Positions 22,728 to 35,320 of a stretch of 64,000 nucleotides of DNA are shown here, one piece after another. A program made the translations under genes and the position numbers. The notes below the pieces were generated by a model. It did no database searches. It saw only the letters and a program-made list of their open reading frames with translations, and was not told the origin of the DNA. Numbering within the stretch: the stretch's first letter is position 1; the number at the start of each line of letters is the position of its first letter. The stretch is from Planococcus citri (lineage: Eukaryota > Arthropoda > Insecta > Hemiptera > Pseudococcidae): assembly GCF_950023065.1 (NCBI RefSeq), contig NC_088679.1, forward strand, positions 24,180,001 to 24,244,000, written 5' to 3'.

Positions 22728-24012
22728 ATTTTGACAGGTCATCCGAAATCGCAGATTTTGCGTTCCAAGTTCCAACATGGGACTAGCATAAAATTTTTTA
22801 AACCGTACAAAGGGAGATCGAAAAAGCAGACAAAAATTCATCACTTGTCAAAACTTCAAGTGCTAAAGTGCATTTTTCGATTTTTGGTGAATTTTTGAAA
22901 ATCGAATTTAGGCCAAAAATGAGGGGAAAAATCAAAATTTTACCAAATTGACCAAGAAAGCTGAAATTTGGGATATACCCTACTTTCGACATGCCAAATC
23001 GATTTGAGACGGTTTCAACCCATTTTGAGCAGTTCTGGAGCCTCCAGCAGATTTTTGAAACTCGAAATTCCCACAAAATTCCATCAAATTGGAGTTGTAA
23101 AGCTAAAATGTATTCTAAAAACTAATTTCAATACGCTACGAAGTACTGCAGGTGAATTTCAAGTCGTTTTGGATCCTCCAGCAACTTTTTGAAAGGTTGT
23201 AGGACGTTTTTTTGAAAAATTGAAATTTCCTAAAAGTAACTGGAAGCTTCAAAACCATTTGAAACCACCATGTAGTCGGCGAAGTACATTTCAGCTTGCC
23301 AACTCCATTATTTGATAAAATAATTAATGTTGGGGAAATTTCAAATTACAAAAATCTACTGGAGGCTCCAGTAATTTTCAAAAAAGTCGCTGGAGGCCCT
23401 AAAATGACTTGAACCCACCTGAAGTCGTCTTCAGAGGATGTTAAAATTGGAGTGTAGAGTAAATTTCAGATTTCCATCTCCATTTTATGATGAAATTTTG
23501 TGAAAATTTAAAGTTTCAAAAATCTGCTGGAGGCTTCAGGAATTTTCAAAAAGTCGCTGGAGGATCCAAAACGACTTGAAATTCACCTGCAGTACTTCGT
23601 AGCGTATTGAAATTAGTTTTTAGAATAAATTTTAGCTTTACAACTCCAATTTGATGGAATTTTGTGGGAATTTCGAGTTTCAAAAATCTGCTGGAGGCTC
23701 CAGAACTGCTCAAAATAGGTTGAAACCGTCTCAAATCGATTTGGCATGTCGAAAATAGAGTATATCCCAAATTTCAGCTTTCTTGGTCAATTTGGTAAAA
23801 TTTCGATTTTTCCCCTCATTTTTGGCCTAAATTCGATTTTCAAAAATTCACCAAAAATCGAAAAACGCACTTTAGCACTTGTAATTTTGACCAGTGATGA
23901 ATTTTTGCATCATCTTTCGATCTACCTTTGTAAAGTTTGAAAAAGTTCGTGCAAGTCCTATATTAAAACGCAAAATCTGTGATCTCGGCTGACCTGTCAA
24001 TCAAAATGGCCG
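22728..24012. mobile_element. Large palindromic foldback element, 1.28 kb
   Basis: The two arms meet near 23,370. Markers in the left arm are tgacaggtcatccgaaatcg (22,733), cgacatgccaaatcgatttg (22,987) and cctccagcagatttttgaaa (23,041). Each reappears reverse-complemented in the right arm, for example caaatcgatttggcatgtcg at 23,735 and ctgacctgtcaatcaaaatg at 23,990. The arms are nearly identical over long stretches: mirrored 74-codon frames at 22,968-23,192 and 23,546-23,770 differ at only two residues. These frames are shadows of the symmetry, not genes. The right side continues to about 24,150 with a tail also present, inverted, at 53,640-53,770. No transposase is encoded. Confidence 0.85.
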
Positions 24013-24179
24013 CCATTTTGTAAGTAAGGCCAACTTTTTTTTTTGGCAAGTTTGCTTTAAAATGTTCCTTAGGATGTCCCCTTTAAGAAAAAAGTTGTCC
24101 CGGAGGATCGGCCTGGGGGGGGGGTGCAATTACTCCTATTGTCATATGCCGGACTATAATTGAACACATTTTTTCAGGT

Positions 24180-24420
24180 TTTGGAACTTGGCACTACTGC
24201 GTTCCAATTTTTCTAAAATAGGTTGGGCATCAAGGGGCTGGAGCGAAAACCGCGTGTTTTTCTAAAAACACACCCTCTTTGAGGAGTCATATCTCTTTTT
24301 TCAGAGACACTCTCAAAGCTAATATTTTTTTGGGATTGTCTGTCAACTCAAAATGCAGATCTACTCTAAATTTGGTCAAATTATCCGTTTTTTTTTCGCG
24401 ATCCATCCTGATGTGCAATT
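24180..24420 (+). repeat. Interspersed repeat, copy 3 of the 3.6-4.2 kb family
   Basis: It begins with actactgcgttccaattttt-like text and continues through tcagagacactctcaaagc, the aactcaaaatgcagatctac block and a T-run followed by cgcgatccatcc. Order and wording match 19,030-19,160 and, inverted, 3,620-3,760. Confidence 0.5.
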
Positions 24421-24429
24421 GTACATATT

Positions 24430-27400
24430 GAAAAGAACTCCCACATATTTGATGGACTTGTGAACTTTGAAGTACATATTTTCAATCGCATGTGCAATGT
24501 GGTTTAATAATCAGTTCCTGAATGGCATTCAAAAATTTATTTGAAAAAAATGAACATTTAATTAATTAGAGTTTTGAATTTTATTTTCAGATAGTTCATC
24601 CTTGCTGATTCAGCTACGAATAGTTAAGCTGATTGCTTTGCCTACCAAAGATGACAACTAACTTTCATTCATCGATCGATCTTGATGAGACCTGGAAAGA
24701 GCATTTGGTATGTGAATATTTTTCATTTTTAATCATTTTTTAAACTGTTTTCTGTGTTGGATGAAAATAATCGGTACTGGAAACCGAAAATTTACCATAT
24801 CTGAAAATATTTATTGCAGACTTAATTAATTGAAGTTGTTCAGTTGAAACTTCTTTCTGAATTTTTGGAAAGTTGAAGAAATTTTGGATTTTTTAGACAA
24901 AATACCATATTGGATTAAATTCTGAAATTTTGTTACACGTTTTTTTGAGTTGCCAAATTTCACTGAAACCGCAGACTTGCAGTTGGTAAATTTCGAAATT
25001 TGGATCGTTTTTTGAAGAAAAAAAATGTAACCAAAAAGGAATATCATAAGCCCCCCTCCCGCATTCCTTTACACGAATTTATAAATTTTCCAAGCTGTTG
25101 AGAGTTTATCTTCATAAAATTATGTACTTACATATTGCAACATACGGAAATAGTACTACGTGCAATACTGTTCACTTGCCATTTTCGTGTACGTTGCCAA
25201 AAAAAAAAAATGTAGAGAAATTCACCGAATGGTAAATTTTTATTGGTAAAGGAAAGGCTAAAACTGGTGAATGGTGATGTATAATGTCCCAGGTTACCCT
25301 GTACACAGTGTATAAGTATAATATAAAGTAACACCCCCTACTTTGCATTTTAAATAAGCCAGAAAAATACAACGTCGGCGCCGATAAATTTCTAGCAGCG
25401 TGAATTATCGCCAGCAAATGCATTGGAAGGGAAAAAAGCACCTAGTTGTGCTACAATAAAGATACTCGAATTTTTCGTTTGAAATACATAGAAAAAAAAA
25501 CACTCGGCCATTCTTGTCTGCGATTTCAAAAACGAGACGCATTTACATCGCAATTAGAAAAAAATCTCAGATAAAAAAAATCTTTTGCGAGGATTTAATG
25601 AATTTTTGTAATCACTTTTGAGCTTTTCTTCTTTTAATCTTTTTTTTTTCTCTTCGTAGTTTTTTTCACGTTGTGTAATTTCATTAACGCGTAACAATTT
25701 TAATACCGTTTCAGTTAAATATCAAATGTCGTATAATCACTTGTTTCTTTGCCTTTTACGTATACCGACGACGACTACGACTACGTCGACGTCGACGATG
25801 GCAGCGGTGGCTACGACTACGACGAATTCTAATTCCAAAGCTAAATTTTTTAACTTCTCTTTTTCTCATTTTAAATCTCTTGTTTATTATCGTATTTTTT
25901 TTATTTAGCATGCCACTCGCTCCACCCTATGGTCTCTCTCCTTGTATCCAACTCTTTCGTCTAAGTACGCGAACTTTTAAAACAGAAACAAACACCCGGA
26001 GTAATTAAAAGTTACATTTCTCTCGACGACGTTTCTTTTCGCGGAAATTCAATTAAACCGGAATGCAATCAACAAATCCGCGTTAGTTTTAATTTCTATA
26101 TGTTTATCTGCGTGCTGTTTTCCTGGCCCTTCTCTTTTTTTCGCGTATTTTTTTTTGCTTCGGCTTTCTTTTACTTCTTCTTTTTTTCTTCCCCATTGCT
26201 GAGCCAGCAGCACTTGCTTGATATATCAGTATTCAAAGACGTTTACTTTGATTTTTACCTCGGCGAGTGGATTTTTTGATAGGTTATCCTCGAGGCTCAG
26301 TCTGTACCATTACGATTTCGGCGTTTATTTTTGCAATTTGATAGGAAATTTAACGGACCGAAAAGTATCAGGAAATTGGAAACGAGCGTCGATTCGATGT
26401 TGGCAATTTTTGCCCATCAGCGGTTCGAATCCGTGATTATTTCTTTTTAATTCGCGTGTGTATGAAATGTACGGTTAAATAAGGTGTATCGTGTGAAGTT
26501 CGTTTTGCCTTATAATTCGGAAAATTTTGACCTACTTTTACACGAAACTTCTCTCGCTTATCTGGAAAGTTGCGAGAAGAAATTTTCGCGCCGAAATTTG
26601 CGCAATTTTGTAATTTAATTTATCCGCGGTGAATTTTCTTCCTCGAGTGAGGTAATTTTATGGTAGATTTTATCTCTCATTTGTTTCGTTACAGGGATGA
26701 GGATGGCGTGTTTAATGATTCCACTTTTGAGAGGGTGAATTGTTTAAATTTTTTTGACTGGTTGACCTTGATTTGACATCTTGTAAATTTAGAAAATTGT
26801 TTACCTACTTGAGCATCATTGATGCGAAAAGATAGATTGGTATAATTTATACTTTCGATGATTATCTCTTCGCTCGACTAATTTGAAAACAATAATAGTA
26901 TTATTTGTTGAAGTTGATCTCACCACATCGAAAATACGTGCAAATTACCAACTTAACCTTTCGACTGTGGGTGAATAAAATAATGAGATTGATACGAATA
27001 TGATTCCTATTCTGTTTCATCCGTCTCGTCGTATTGTGTGTGATAGGTTACCTTGTAATGCCAAATTTTATAAGAAAATTCTAGACAACAGAGGCATATT
27101 ATACGAGTACGTATCCATCTCTCAAATTTGATGCAGATAAACAGATGAAGCGAAAGAGAGAGAGAAAACAACCTACATACGAACGTGGTATTACATAATA
27201 CGTATTCTAATTTCATTATTATGTCTACATTTGCAATATGTTTCTGTGCATTGATACACTGAACCTATACAAATGTGGTATAAATCCTCTCGACACAATG
27301 AAATTATACCTACTCGGATTCATACGAGTATAAATTCTAAATTTAGGCCAATTCAAATTTATTTTAATTAGCGTGCCATTGACAAAGTAGACGTATGGGG

Positions 27401-28330
27401 TGGAAACTGTTGTAGAGTGAATTATCTCGTAGTCAAGGTGGCCTGAAAATTGAACGCTGAAGCTGCGTGAAAGTATTCTCAAGGTTCGTAGTGTGTTTTC
27501 AACATCTGAATACCTCACGTATGTAATGTACCTACTGTAGTCAATCTATTTTCTGTTGTTTTTTTTTCAAGTGTTGAAAATCTGGAAAAATGTGTAAAAA
27601 TTAATTAATGGGAGCCAGTAGGTATCCAAGTTGAAAGAGAGCATGGTATGATCCTTGAAATACATGTGATGAGAATGAGGCATTTTTTTTTTCATAATTT
27701 TTTGCTTCCTGATCGATGTAAAATCGTAAAAAATGTACTTTCAGCTACTATTTTGAAAAAAATTGAGAACGACTGGGAGAATTCTGAAAGTTGAATCCAG
27801 AATATAAACAGATGTTCAACTCAACGTCGTGAATTGATAAGGCACCATTGTTTCATGCCCTAATCTTTCATTTTTCAAAATTGAGGAGTTTGAAAGGTAC
27901 CCAAGCGTTTCAAAAAGGAAAGAGGAATAAAATGAGCCTGACATTTTTTAAATGTTGAAAGTTACCTTTTTAGAAGATATATTTTTAGACCAAAAAATCT
28001 TCAGTAAGACTTTTTTTTGGTTGTAAACAATTTCAATTTTTTAAGGAATTGGGCTGGTAGATCATAATTTTTTTACACAATATTTTTTTGGTCAACTGTT
28101 TTTAATTTTTTTATGAAGTGAGGATAATGAAGAAAATTTAAAATGTTGAAAAAAAATAGAGCAGAACTCGGAGTAGTAACTTATGGTTACTTTTTCAAAA
28201 ATTATGATTAGGTACTTAAGTGTTTTTCTCTGCTCTTATTCTTTTCTTTAATTTTCAAAAATTCAATTTTTTCAAACCTTGGCTTTACTTTGAGAAAAAT
28301 AATAGTATTTTTTAGTGTTTGGTTACATAC
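24430..28330. other. Mostly unique DNA, no gene proven
   Basis: I see no conserved protein, tRNA-like fold or transposon end. A trinucleotide-rich patch lies at about 25,766-25,835. The 25,900-26,700 part is richer in CG words than average. A loop-like ggttcgaatcc at 26,413-26,423 does not fold into a tRNA. Short frames around 27,007-27,518 are not recognisable. Confidence 0.35.
25766..25835. repeat. Imprecise GAC/ACG trinucleotide repeat
   Basis: The stretch contains cgacgacgactacgactacg and then gtcgacgtcgacgatggcag. The plus-strand frame would read a run of Thr and Ser. It is a simple-sequence patch; it could lie in an exon or be non-coding, and no flanking coding signal supports a gene. 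Confidence 0.6.
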
Positions 28331-28339
28331 TTAAAGCAC

Positions 28340-28720
28340 TGCCTTTGGCTAAAATTATCAAAGTATTATCACTTTCTGTCAAAATTGTCAAAAAGTGTTA
28401 TTTCTTGCTAAAATTCTCAAAGTCTCGCTTCTAATCTGCTTTTTCAAAAAAAAAAAAAAAATAATAATTTTATCCACTGAAAAAAATGCAAAAAAGTTGG
28501 TATAGGTATCGCGTTTCTTGCTTTTTGCAGAAATTATCTGAAAATGTCTTGCTTTTTCCTGAAATTGACAAAATTTTTTTTTTTTTTAAACCAGAAATTG
28601 CCAAAATGTTTACTTCTATGCGTCAGAAGTCAAGAAAACCTATCAACTTTTTTGTCAGTAATTGCTAAAAAGTCATTTTTTACGTCTTTCTAATGAAAGT
28701 TCTAACTTTTTTGATTGACA
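28340..28720. repeat. Degenerate minisatellite, about 30-bp unit (array B)
   Basis: Successive loose units include tggctaaaattatcaaagta, tctgtcaaaattgtcaaaaa, cttgctaaaattctcaaagt and ccagaaattgccaaaatgtt. They share the core AAAATTGTCAAAAAG with arrays near 22.6 kb and 47 kb. Homopolymer A and T runs interrupt the array. Confidence 0.5.
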
Positions 28721-28829
28721 TTTTTTTGCTGATTTCTTGTTACTCATTTATTCACTTTTTGGTTACTAAACTTACTTTTTTTTGAGTAAAATGAGTACAT
28801 ACGAGTCCTCAAATCTGTGAAATGACGAG

Positions 28830-29160
28830 TCACATGTCATATTCAACATTTTGATCAAATTAGTTTCGACGAAATTGGAGTACTGGACTTTATATTTTGT
28901 TTGAGATTTTATGATATAAGCCAACAGTGATTAGTAATTTTTCTTCGGGTTAAGAACTTTGAATCACTCAATTTTTTCGTTACAAATAAAATGTTGATTA
29001 TATGGATGAGAATAATAATGTTGATATATGATAAGATCTGATTGGTTGAGATCGGATCTACAATTGAATGACAAATCTGATCGGATTCGATTTGATCTGA
29101 AAAAAGTGACGTAATCGAATGAATTCTGAATTGATTCATCTTGATATGTTTTTGTTTATA
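28830..29160. repeat. GATCNGATT-rich stretch
   Basis: The words gatctgatt, gatcggatc, gatcggatt and gatttgatctg cluster between about 29,033 and 29,100, some in inverted orientation. It may be a decayed foldback or just simple-sequence drift. Boundaries are not defined. Confidence 0.3.
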
Positions 29161-29164
29161 TTAT

Positions 29165-30313
29165 GAATGGTGCTTTTCAAGAAGGTCCTATCCACCGATA
29201 GGACCTTTTTGAGGAGTTCATGAAATTTGAATCTCTGACGTTTTCTACATAAGATGGTGCAAACCGCAGCGCTCCATGTGGTGTTGTTCACAAACAGCAG
29301 CTATATGAAGTTGGCTAGGAAACGCAACTGGAAAATGCGCGCATTACCTTCTTCTCCGAAATTTGATCACAACTATACCAGAAGGCAGTCTTGAGTAGTA
29401 ATTTTCAACGCAGAGATCGCAGTTGTTTTACATACACTAAAATGCATAATTTTTCATATTCGTCGTTTTGGGGAATGCTGGCGGAAGAAACTTCTGCCCT
29501 ACAGTATTAAAGATATTACATTAAAGTACTCAATTTTTTCACTTTTATCCTAAATTTTGATTAGGTACCACACCCCTCCCCCCGGAAGCCGAGGGACAAA
29601 ATTGACTCGAAAATCGGGTTTTCAGCCCAAATGTACCAAGATTTCGACACTATACTCGATTTTTTCGCATTTTTATTTGGTACCACCCCCCCCCTGGGGG
29701 GCTACGAGGGAAATTGACTCAAAAATCGTTGTTTTTAACCCAAAGTATCAAGATTTCGACACTATACTCGATTTTTTCACATTTTCCCCAAATTTTCATT
29801 TGGTACCACCCCCCTGGGGGGCTACGAGGGAAATTGACTCAAAAATCGTGGTTTTTAACTCAAAGTATCAAGATTTTGACACTATACTCGATTTTTTCAC
29901 ATTTTCCCCAAATTTTCATTTGGTACCACCCCCCCTGGGGGTCGAGGGGCAAAATTGACTCGAAATTTGAATTCTGCGTTGAAAATTACTTCTCAAGAGT
30001 GACTATTTCATGTTTTTGGTGGGTTTGAGAAGGAATAAAATCGATTTTTAGGTGAATAACCGCAAGAAGGTCCTGTCGTTTCAAGAAGGTCCTATCGAGG
30101 TCTCTTTTGTAAAGCGCTCCCATGGAAATGTTGGTGGTGGAAAAAAAATTACTACGCAGGAAATAAATAGTGGAAAGATGCTTCTATTCAACAAAAAAAA
30201 AACGGAGCTCGCTATATCATTTTAAACCAAAATGGCAAAACACTGAAATATAAAAATGCGTTTTTCTCAAAACCAGTTTTTTGTCGATAGGACCTTCTTG
30301 AAAAGCACCATTC
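29165..30313. mobile_element. Non-autonomous TIR element, 1.15 kb, with 4-bp TTAT flanks
   Basis: The left terminus gaatggtgcttttcaagaag plus gtcctatc is matched by the inverted right terminus gataggaccttc plus ttgaaaagcaccattc at 30,286-30,313, giving perfect 28-bp TIRs. TTAT stands immediately outside both ends (29,161-29,164 and 30,314-30,317), consistent with a target-site duplication. Extra copies of aaggtcctatcg lie inside, near 29,195 on the minus strand and near 30,080-30,098. The interior carries the tandem repeats at 29,564-29,955 and no transposase, so the element would be mobilised in trans. I do not recognise the family. Confidence 0.85.
29564..29955. repeat. 120-bp tandem repeats inside the TIR element
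   Basis: Units start with ggtaccac at 29,564, 29,679, 29,802 and 29,922, so spacings are 115, 123 and 120 bp. Each contains a C-run then G-run palindrome (ccccccctgggggg type), ctacgagggaaattgactc, then caagatttcgacactatact and cgattttttc. The second and third full units are nearly identical. The plus-strand frames at 29,557-30,028 are artefacts of the repeat. Confidence 0.9.
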
Positions 30314-30319
30314 TTATGT

Positions 30320-31290
30320 AGGATTGCTTTCCAGAAAATCAAAATGAATCTGCTTGAATCTCTCAGTTTTTATGCATCAATTTTAATCTGACAAGATTTA
30401 ATCGAATTTGAATCTCTTAGGATCAATGTACTTCTTCCCTTAAAGTGCAGTAATAAGTTTTAAATGTACCTAGACCTACCTATCTATGTACATACCATAA
30501 GGTAACCTATTAAAATGAAAAAAAGTCGGCGTTCACAATTTTTTTCAAAGTTGAAGAAAAATAATAATCAACAAAATTTTGAATTAAAATTTGGAGACAT
30601 GAAAAAAAAATGTATTAAATAATTTTAGGAACCCTTGAAAAAAATGAAATTTAAAAAATCTCCATTTTTATTTTTTTGCTTAGACCCAAATATTTTATTT
30701 TGTTTTATGAGTAAATAATTCATGTTCAACTTTTTTGAAAATTTGTTCCGAGTTTCTGTGATTGTCAAGTAGATTCTTTGGATTTTGATTTCGGCGTTTC
30801 GATTTTATTATTACGTTCTCTTGATTAGTTTCCATTCAGAATGTCTACAAGAAGTCGTGGAATTTTTATTCTGCATCTTTATTAGTAAAAAATATACACT
30901 TTTTTCAAATTCAGTTGCTCAAAAGTTACATTTATCGTGATCGAAATTTGAAATTTACATCAACTATTTTGAATGTTAATTTTTTGTAATTTGAAACAAA
31001 CGATATTCATGAAAAAAAAGTACAAATTTCGTGCCAAGCAATATTTAATGTTCATTGCTTTCGGAGCTTCTGTCTTACGCAATAAAACGATCTTAAAGAA
31101 CGTGGGAATTTGAATGCTTTTCTGAGGATTCATCTTAATTGCATTTTTTAAAACATGATTTTTTATTTTATTTTATTTTTTTGTCCAGAAATGTTGACAT
31201 TTTGAAAAACAATATTTGGATTCACTACATTTTGTAATCTTTACGAATTACGAGTACTGAGATGTTACCCTTGGCCTTGAAACAAAACTT
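30320..31290. other. AT-rich DNA, no gene seen
   Basis: The open frames are short and low-complexity. I see no repeats or RNA gene that I can support. Confidence 0.4.
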
Positions 31291-31295
31291 CCATT

Positions 31296-32390
31296 AATGG
31301 ACCCCTTGGTAAAATTCCGAATTTCAAGTTGCGATTTTTGGAGATTTTTTTAGAGCTCAATTTGTTGAGCATATCCCTTGAAAAAAATTAGAGTTTGATC
31401 AAATTGAGGTAGAAAGCTGGAATTTATTGAAAATTCGTAAGATTCAGAATTTCATGTTGGCCTCCTTTTTGTCCATTTTTTCAAGGTCAAAGAATCACAG
31501 AATCCTTTGAAGGTTCCTGAATTGCTCGAAAATATCACAAATCGACCCGAGTGGTAAAAAACATTTTGGGAACTAAATTTCAACCTACCAACTCTGCTTG
31601 ATCAAATTTTTGATTCCTTTCATTAAAATTGAGCCAAATTAGAACTTAAAATAAAATATAGATTGCTGAAAAATGACTTCAGAATGTCCTGGTGAAAAGT
31701 TTGAGCTTTTGAAGTCAGTTTCAAAATTTAAAATGGAGGTCAGCGAATTTATGTGCCCGGTTTATAGGATTTTGAGATTCCATGATCTCAGCTCAAATCT
31801 CAAACTAACGTTGAAAATGTCGTTGTAAAAAAGAGGGCTCTTTGTGAATTGTTCCTGGACAAATGCCATAAATTCCGAATTTCGAATTATCGATTTTTGG
31901 GAGATTTTTCACGAGCTCAAAATGTAGACTATATCCCTTGAAAAAATTCAAGTTTTGTCAAATTGAGGTAGAAAGCTGAATTTCATGTTGGCCTCCTTTT
32001 TTTAAAATTTTTTCTAGTTCAGAAAATCAAAGAATCCTTTGAAGGTTTCTGAATTTCTCGAGAATATCACCAATTGATCCGGATGGCAAAAATTGTTATG
32101 GAAACTAAATTTCAACCTAACCAACTCTACTTGATCAAATTTTGATTTTTTTAAATTAAAAATGGGGCAAATTAGATTTCAGAAAACTGAGAAAACAGTA
32201 GATTGTTGAAAAATGACCTCAGAATGTCATGGTGAAAAATTTGAGATTTTGAAGTCAGTTTCAAAATTTAAAATGAAAGCCTGCGAATTCATGTGCCCGA
32301 TTTGAGATCGGAATTCCTGATTTTAGCTCAAACTTCGAACTAACCTTGAAAATATCGTTGAAGAAAAGAGGACTGTTCTCAAGTTCATTT
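31296..32390. repeat. Tandem duplication of a 530-560 bp segment
   Basis: Words in the first half recur in the same order in the second. Examples are the cgatttttggagatt region with atatcccttgaaaaaa at 31,371 and again at 31,931, caaattgaggtagaaagctg, catgttggcctcctttttt, aatcctttgaaggtt, and gaaaaatgacctcagaatgtc with its gaaaaatgacttcagaatgtc counterpart. The offset drifts from about 560 to 530 bp because of indels. The units are considerably diverged, so this is an old duplication or two tandem copies of a repeat. Confidence 0.8.
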
Positions 32391-32440
32391 CAAACAAAGT
32401 TTTCTCGGCTCCCTTTCCGTCAAAATAAGCCAATCAGTGA

Positions 32441-32470
32441 TCATTTTTTTTTTTTTTTTTTTTTTTTTTG
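32441..32470. repeat. Long poly-T tract
   Basis: An uninterrupted run of nearly thirty T is present. It could be a slippage-prone tract or the poly-A tail of a minus-strand retroposed sequence; no retroposon body is evident beside it. A second similar run lies at about 38,148-38,165. Confidence 0.7.
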
Positions 32471-32479
32471 AGAAATCAA

Positions 32480-35320
32480 CGTCATCGTAAGTCTCTATAT
32501 TTTCAGCATGTAAAAAAAATCCTCATCACCCATCTGAGATCGTAATCGAATATCGAATCAACCACACCAACCAAGCACATTCTCTCAATCGATGACACGA
32601 CGAAAAAAAATGCACCGAGAGGAAGGCAGCGAATGAGTGAGGAAATGAGATTGGTGACTCATTTGAATTTAAAAACAGCTATTAAAAATTCATCGTGTAA
32701 AAGTGACGGAAGTAGTAAATCATAAGTAATTTATTATTACCAAGATGGCTATGGTATTTCGTCGCATCCATTTAAAAAAAAAAACAACTACCGGTTCGCG
32801 CAAGAAAAATTTTTTTTCGCTATTTTAAACCCGCCACGACGCGTTTGAATTTTGCGAAAGAAACGCGAATGGAATAATAAGTGTAATTCTTTTGGGTTCG
32901 GGGGTTTGGCAAATTTTATTTCATTTTTTTCCCCATCGTTTTCGCAATTGTTACTCATACGTTATAGTACGTAAAGTGTACAGTTAGCAGAAAAATCATT
33001 TCAATGGTTTTTTTCAACCCTTTCGACGTCGAGCCAATGTATGTTGGTATTTTGGCGCGAAACGAAGGAGCCGCAGTATAACGCAAAGTTTCTCGCGAAT
33101 GCGAAATTATAATCGCAACACGCGGCATGGCACCAATCAAGTTACCTAGTTTTCATTTCGCAGGCTGCTTTTTCATCGCGAGATGAGCATGATGCGGATC
33201 ATATCGTCGGCGTCGAGTAAAATTATTATAAAGCAACTTTGGCCCGTGGCTAGGATTATTTAACGAGCAAATTAAGGTATATGGCGGAAATGCAGAGTAC
33301 ACCAGAGTCGAGAGCTCTAAGATACTCAAATATTTATTTACCACCCTGTACCCCGGATGCCCGGAGCCACAGCCAAATAGACGAAATACATTATTCTAGT
33401 CGTACCTCTTTGCTTTTGCTGCTGCTATATTTTCTCTATGCTGGCGGCTCTCTCTCGCTCTCTTTGTACAATCGTTTTTGAAATTTTCAGACTCTGTAAC
33501 CGACACCTTTAGTTACGTGAACTTTGCCTCTTTCATAAAGGTATTTTATGGTATTGTGTATACACTTCTGCCTAAGGTACGATACCTTGTTTTTGGTGTA
33601 GGTACTCATTCTTATACTTGCTACGATTCATTTTGAGAGTGAAACGCGCAGGTGATTTGGTTAATTGAACGTTTCCGCGTACTTATATAGGTAGACTTGC
33701 GAGAGTGTAATTTATCACACCGATGTGTAAAACGTCTTTATCCCCTAAGAGAGTAATATGTGCAAAACACGTAAAGATCCCTTCGTCCTTTCGATGATGA
33801 CGACAAATAAAGCTGTAGAAATCGACTCGACGATAGAGCATTAACTGCAGCTAGCGTTTCGCCCATTCTGGGTAAAAACGATCACATTACGAGCTCCGGT
33901 ATCCTTATGGAAATCGCACATGGTGCGAAAAAAATTACTTAATTGCTTCGCAAGAATAATTTCTCTATTCGAATGCGCTGCTAGGTCGATAAAATATAAG
34001 TATATGGTGTCTTCGATTGTGTATAGAGAGATGCTCGCTTACGAACCCATTAAATAGTCTACGTATTTCTGGTCTAGCTGTAAACTGACGCTTGTTTTAT
34101 TTTTTCCAAACGACCGAGACCTGAGACTGAGAACGCGAGGCAAAATCATAACGGAGGAAATAATAAAAACTAACAACTTTTTATCACCATAAGGGATCAT
34201 GTAGACGATAAATCGTACCAGTAATTATTTTCACACTAGCTTTGGAAAACGAGTACAACGACATCGTATATATATCGTACTGTGTTATTTACAAAAATAT
34301 TGAGAAAAATTGATAGTTTTTTTTTAGTACAAATTGATGGATGAAATGACTATATCGTTTTTGGTCGCACTTACCGGTAAAAAATAACGGTAACAATAAA
34401 TAAATCATTTTCTACGATGGTGTGCTGGATTTTGAATTTTTCCCACACTTTTTTTTCTGGCTATTATGCCATTCGTAACTCGAAACCGGATACGAACTTC
34501 GAACGTATCATAATTACGATTTAAAATCAATGTGAAAATTTCCCATCATCACTGGGTTCCATCGAAACGACGAACTACGTACGAGAAAAAAATCGAAAAC
34601 CACGAAATATTCCGAAGAAAATGGTCGATTTCGAAAAATGATTATTACATTACGTAACGAGAATTAAAAAACACGCCGAGTCGCGTAAAAGCTCGTCGAA
34701 TATAAGCCGGTCACCGAACTCGATCAAAAGCATACTGAAGATAAAATGCGACTCGAGAGGCGAAAATTTTGATGAAATACATCAGCGGCATCTGGCGCGC
34801 GTCAAACAATTTAACACGTATCGCGACGCTCGCTCGGCCCTTCTGTACCCTGCCCTCTGTTTTGTTGCCCGTCCTGCGGAGCCCTTTACTTGCACGTCGT
34901 AACCCTTTTGGCGACAAAATGGCAGATATTAACGACGACAATATCATAAAACCGGAAATAAAATTAATTATTTCGCTTTGAATACTTGGACGGTAATTGA
35001 AACGAGAATTTTTTTCAACAGCGTTGGCGCATCGTGTGCTGTAGCTAGGGCTGCTGTCTCTGTGTTTTGTTGATGATGATGCTACAGTATTGGTGGTGTC
35101 GATTTTTTCTGGAGTGGTGATGCTTGCGATAGGATCTTGTTGCGAGAAATGAATTGGAAGTTTTTGATCGATTTTGTGGATTACAGTTTGCACGAATATT
35201 TTTCGGTGTTTTGAAATTTTTCTAAAATTTGTCGATTCGCCTCAAATGAGACTTCATCAATCATCCTTCGATGGAAGAAAAACCTGTACGAATACGAATT
35301 TTTCAATTCTCTTGAAGCCG
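32480..35320. other. Comparatively unique, CG-richer stretch, no gene proven
   Basis: This stretch is less repetitive than its flanks. Around 34,790-34,930 it is GC-rich for the window. There a plus-strand ATG in good context (gacaaaatggcag) opens a short frame of about 20 codons (MADINDDNIIKPEIK...), overlapped on the minus strand by a 160-codon frame at 34,711-35,193. Neither resembles a known protein, and I see no splice framework. The features would suit a promoter or 5' exon region of a host gene. Confidence 0.35.

Noticed and set aside
22968..23770. Two nearly identical 74-codon frames in opposite orientation
   Set aside because: Same reason: they are mirrored arms of the 22.7-24.0 kb foldback.
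26405..26430. tRNA T-loop-like word ggttcgaatcc
   Set aside because: The T stem is weak, no A-box, D arm, anticodon arm or acceptor stem can be drawn at the right distance.
29689..29694. C/G runs as G-quadruplex regulatory sites
   Set aside because: They are part of a tandem repeat; no gene lies nearby to be regulated and the runs do not form the four-tract pattern clearly.
29564..29955. CRISPR-like array
   Set aside because: The whole 120-bp unit repeats without unique spacers, and the sequence is clearly eukaryotic. It is a minisatellite inside a transposon.
34919..34981. Short plus-strand frame MADINDDNIIK... with a good start context
   Set aside because: It is only about 20 codons, with no donor site before the stop and no known relative. 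Kept only as a remark.
34711..35193. 160-codon minus-strand open frame, the longest in the window
   Set aside because: It overlaps an open frame on the other strand, lacks any recognisable domain or splice framework, and lies in locally GC-richer DNA where chance frames are longer.
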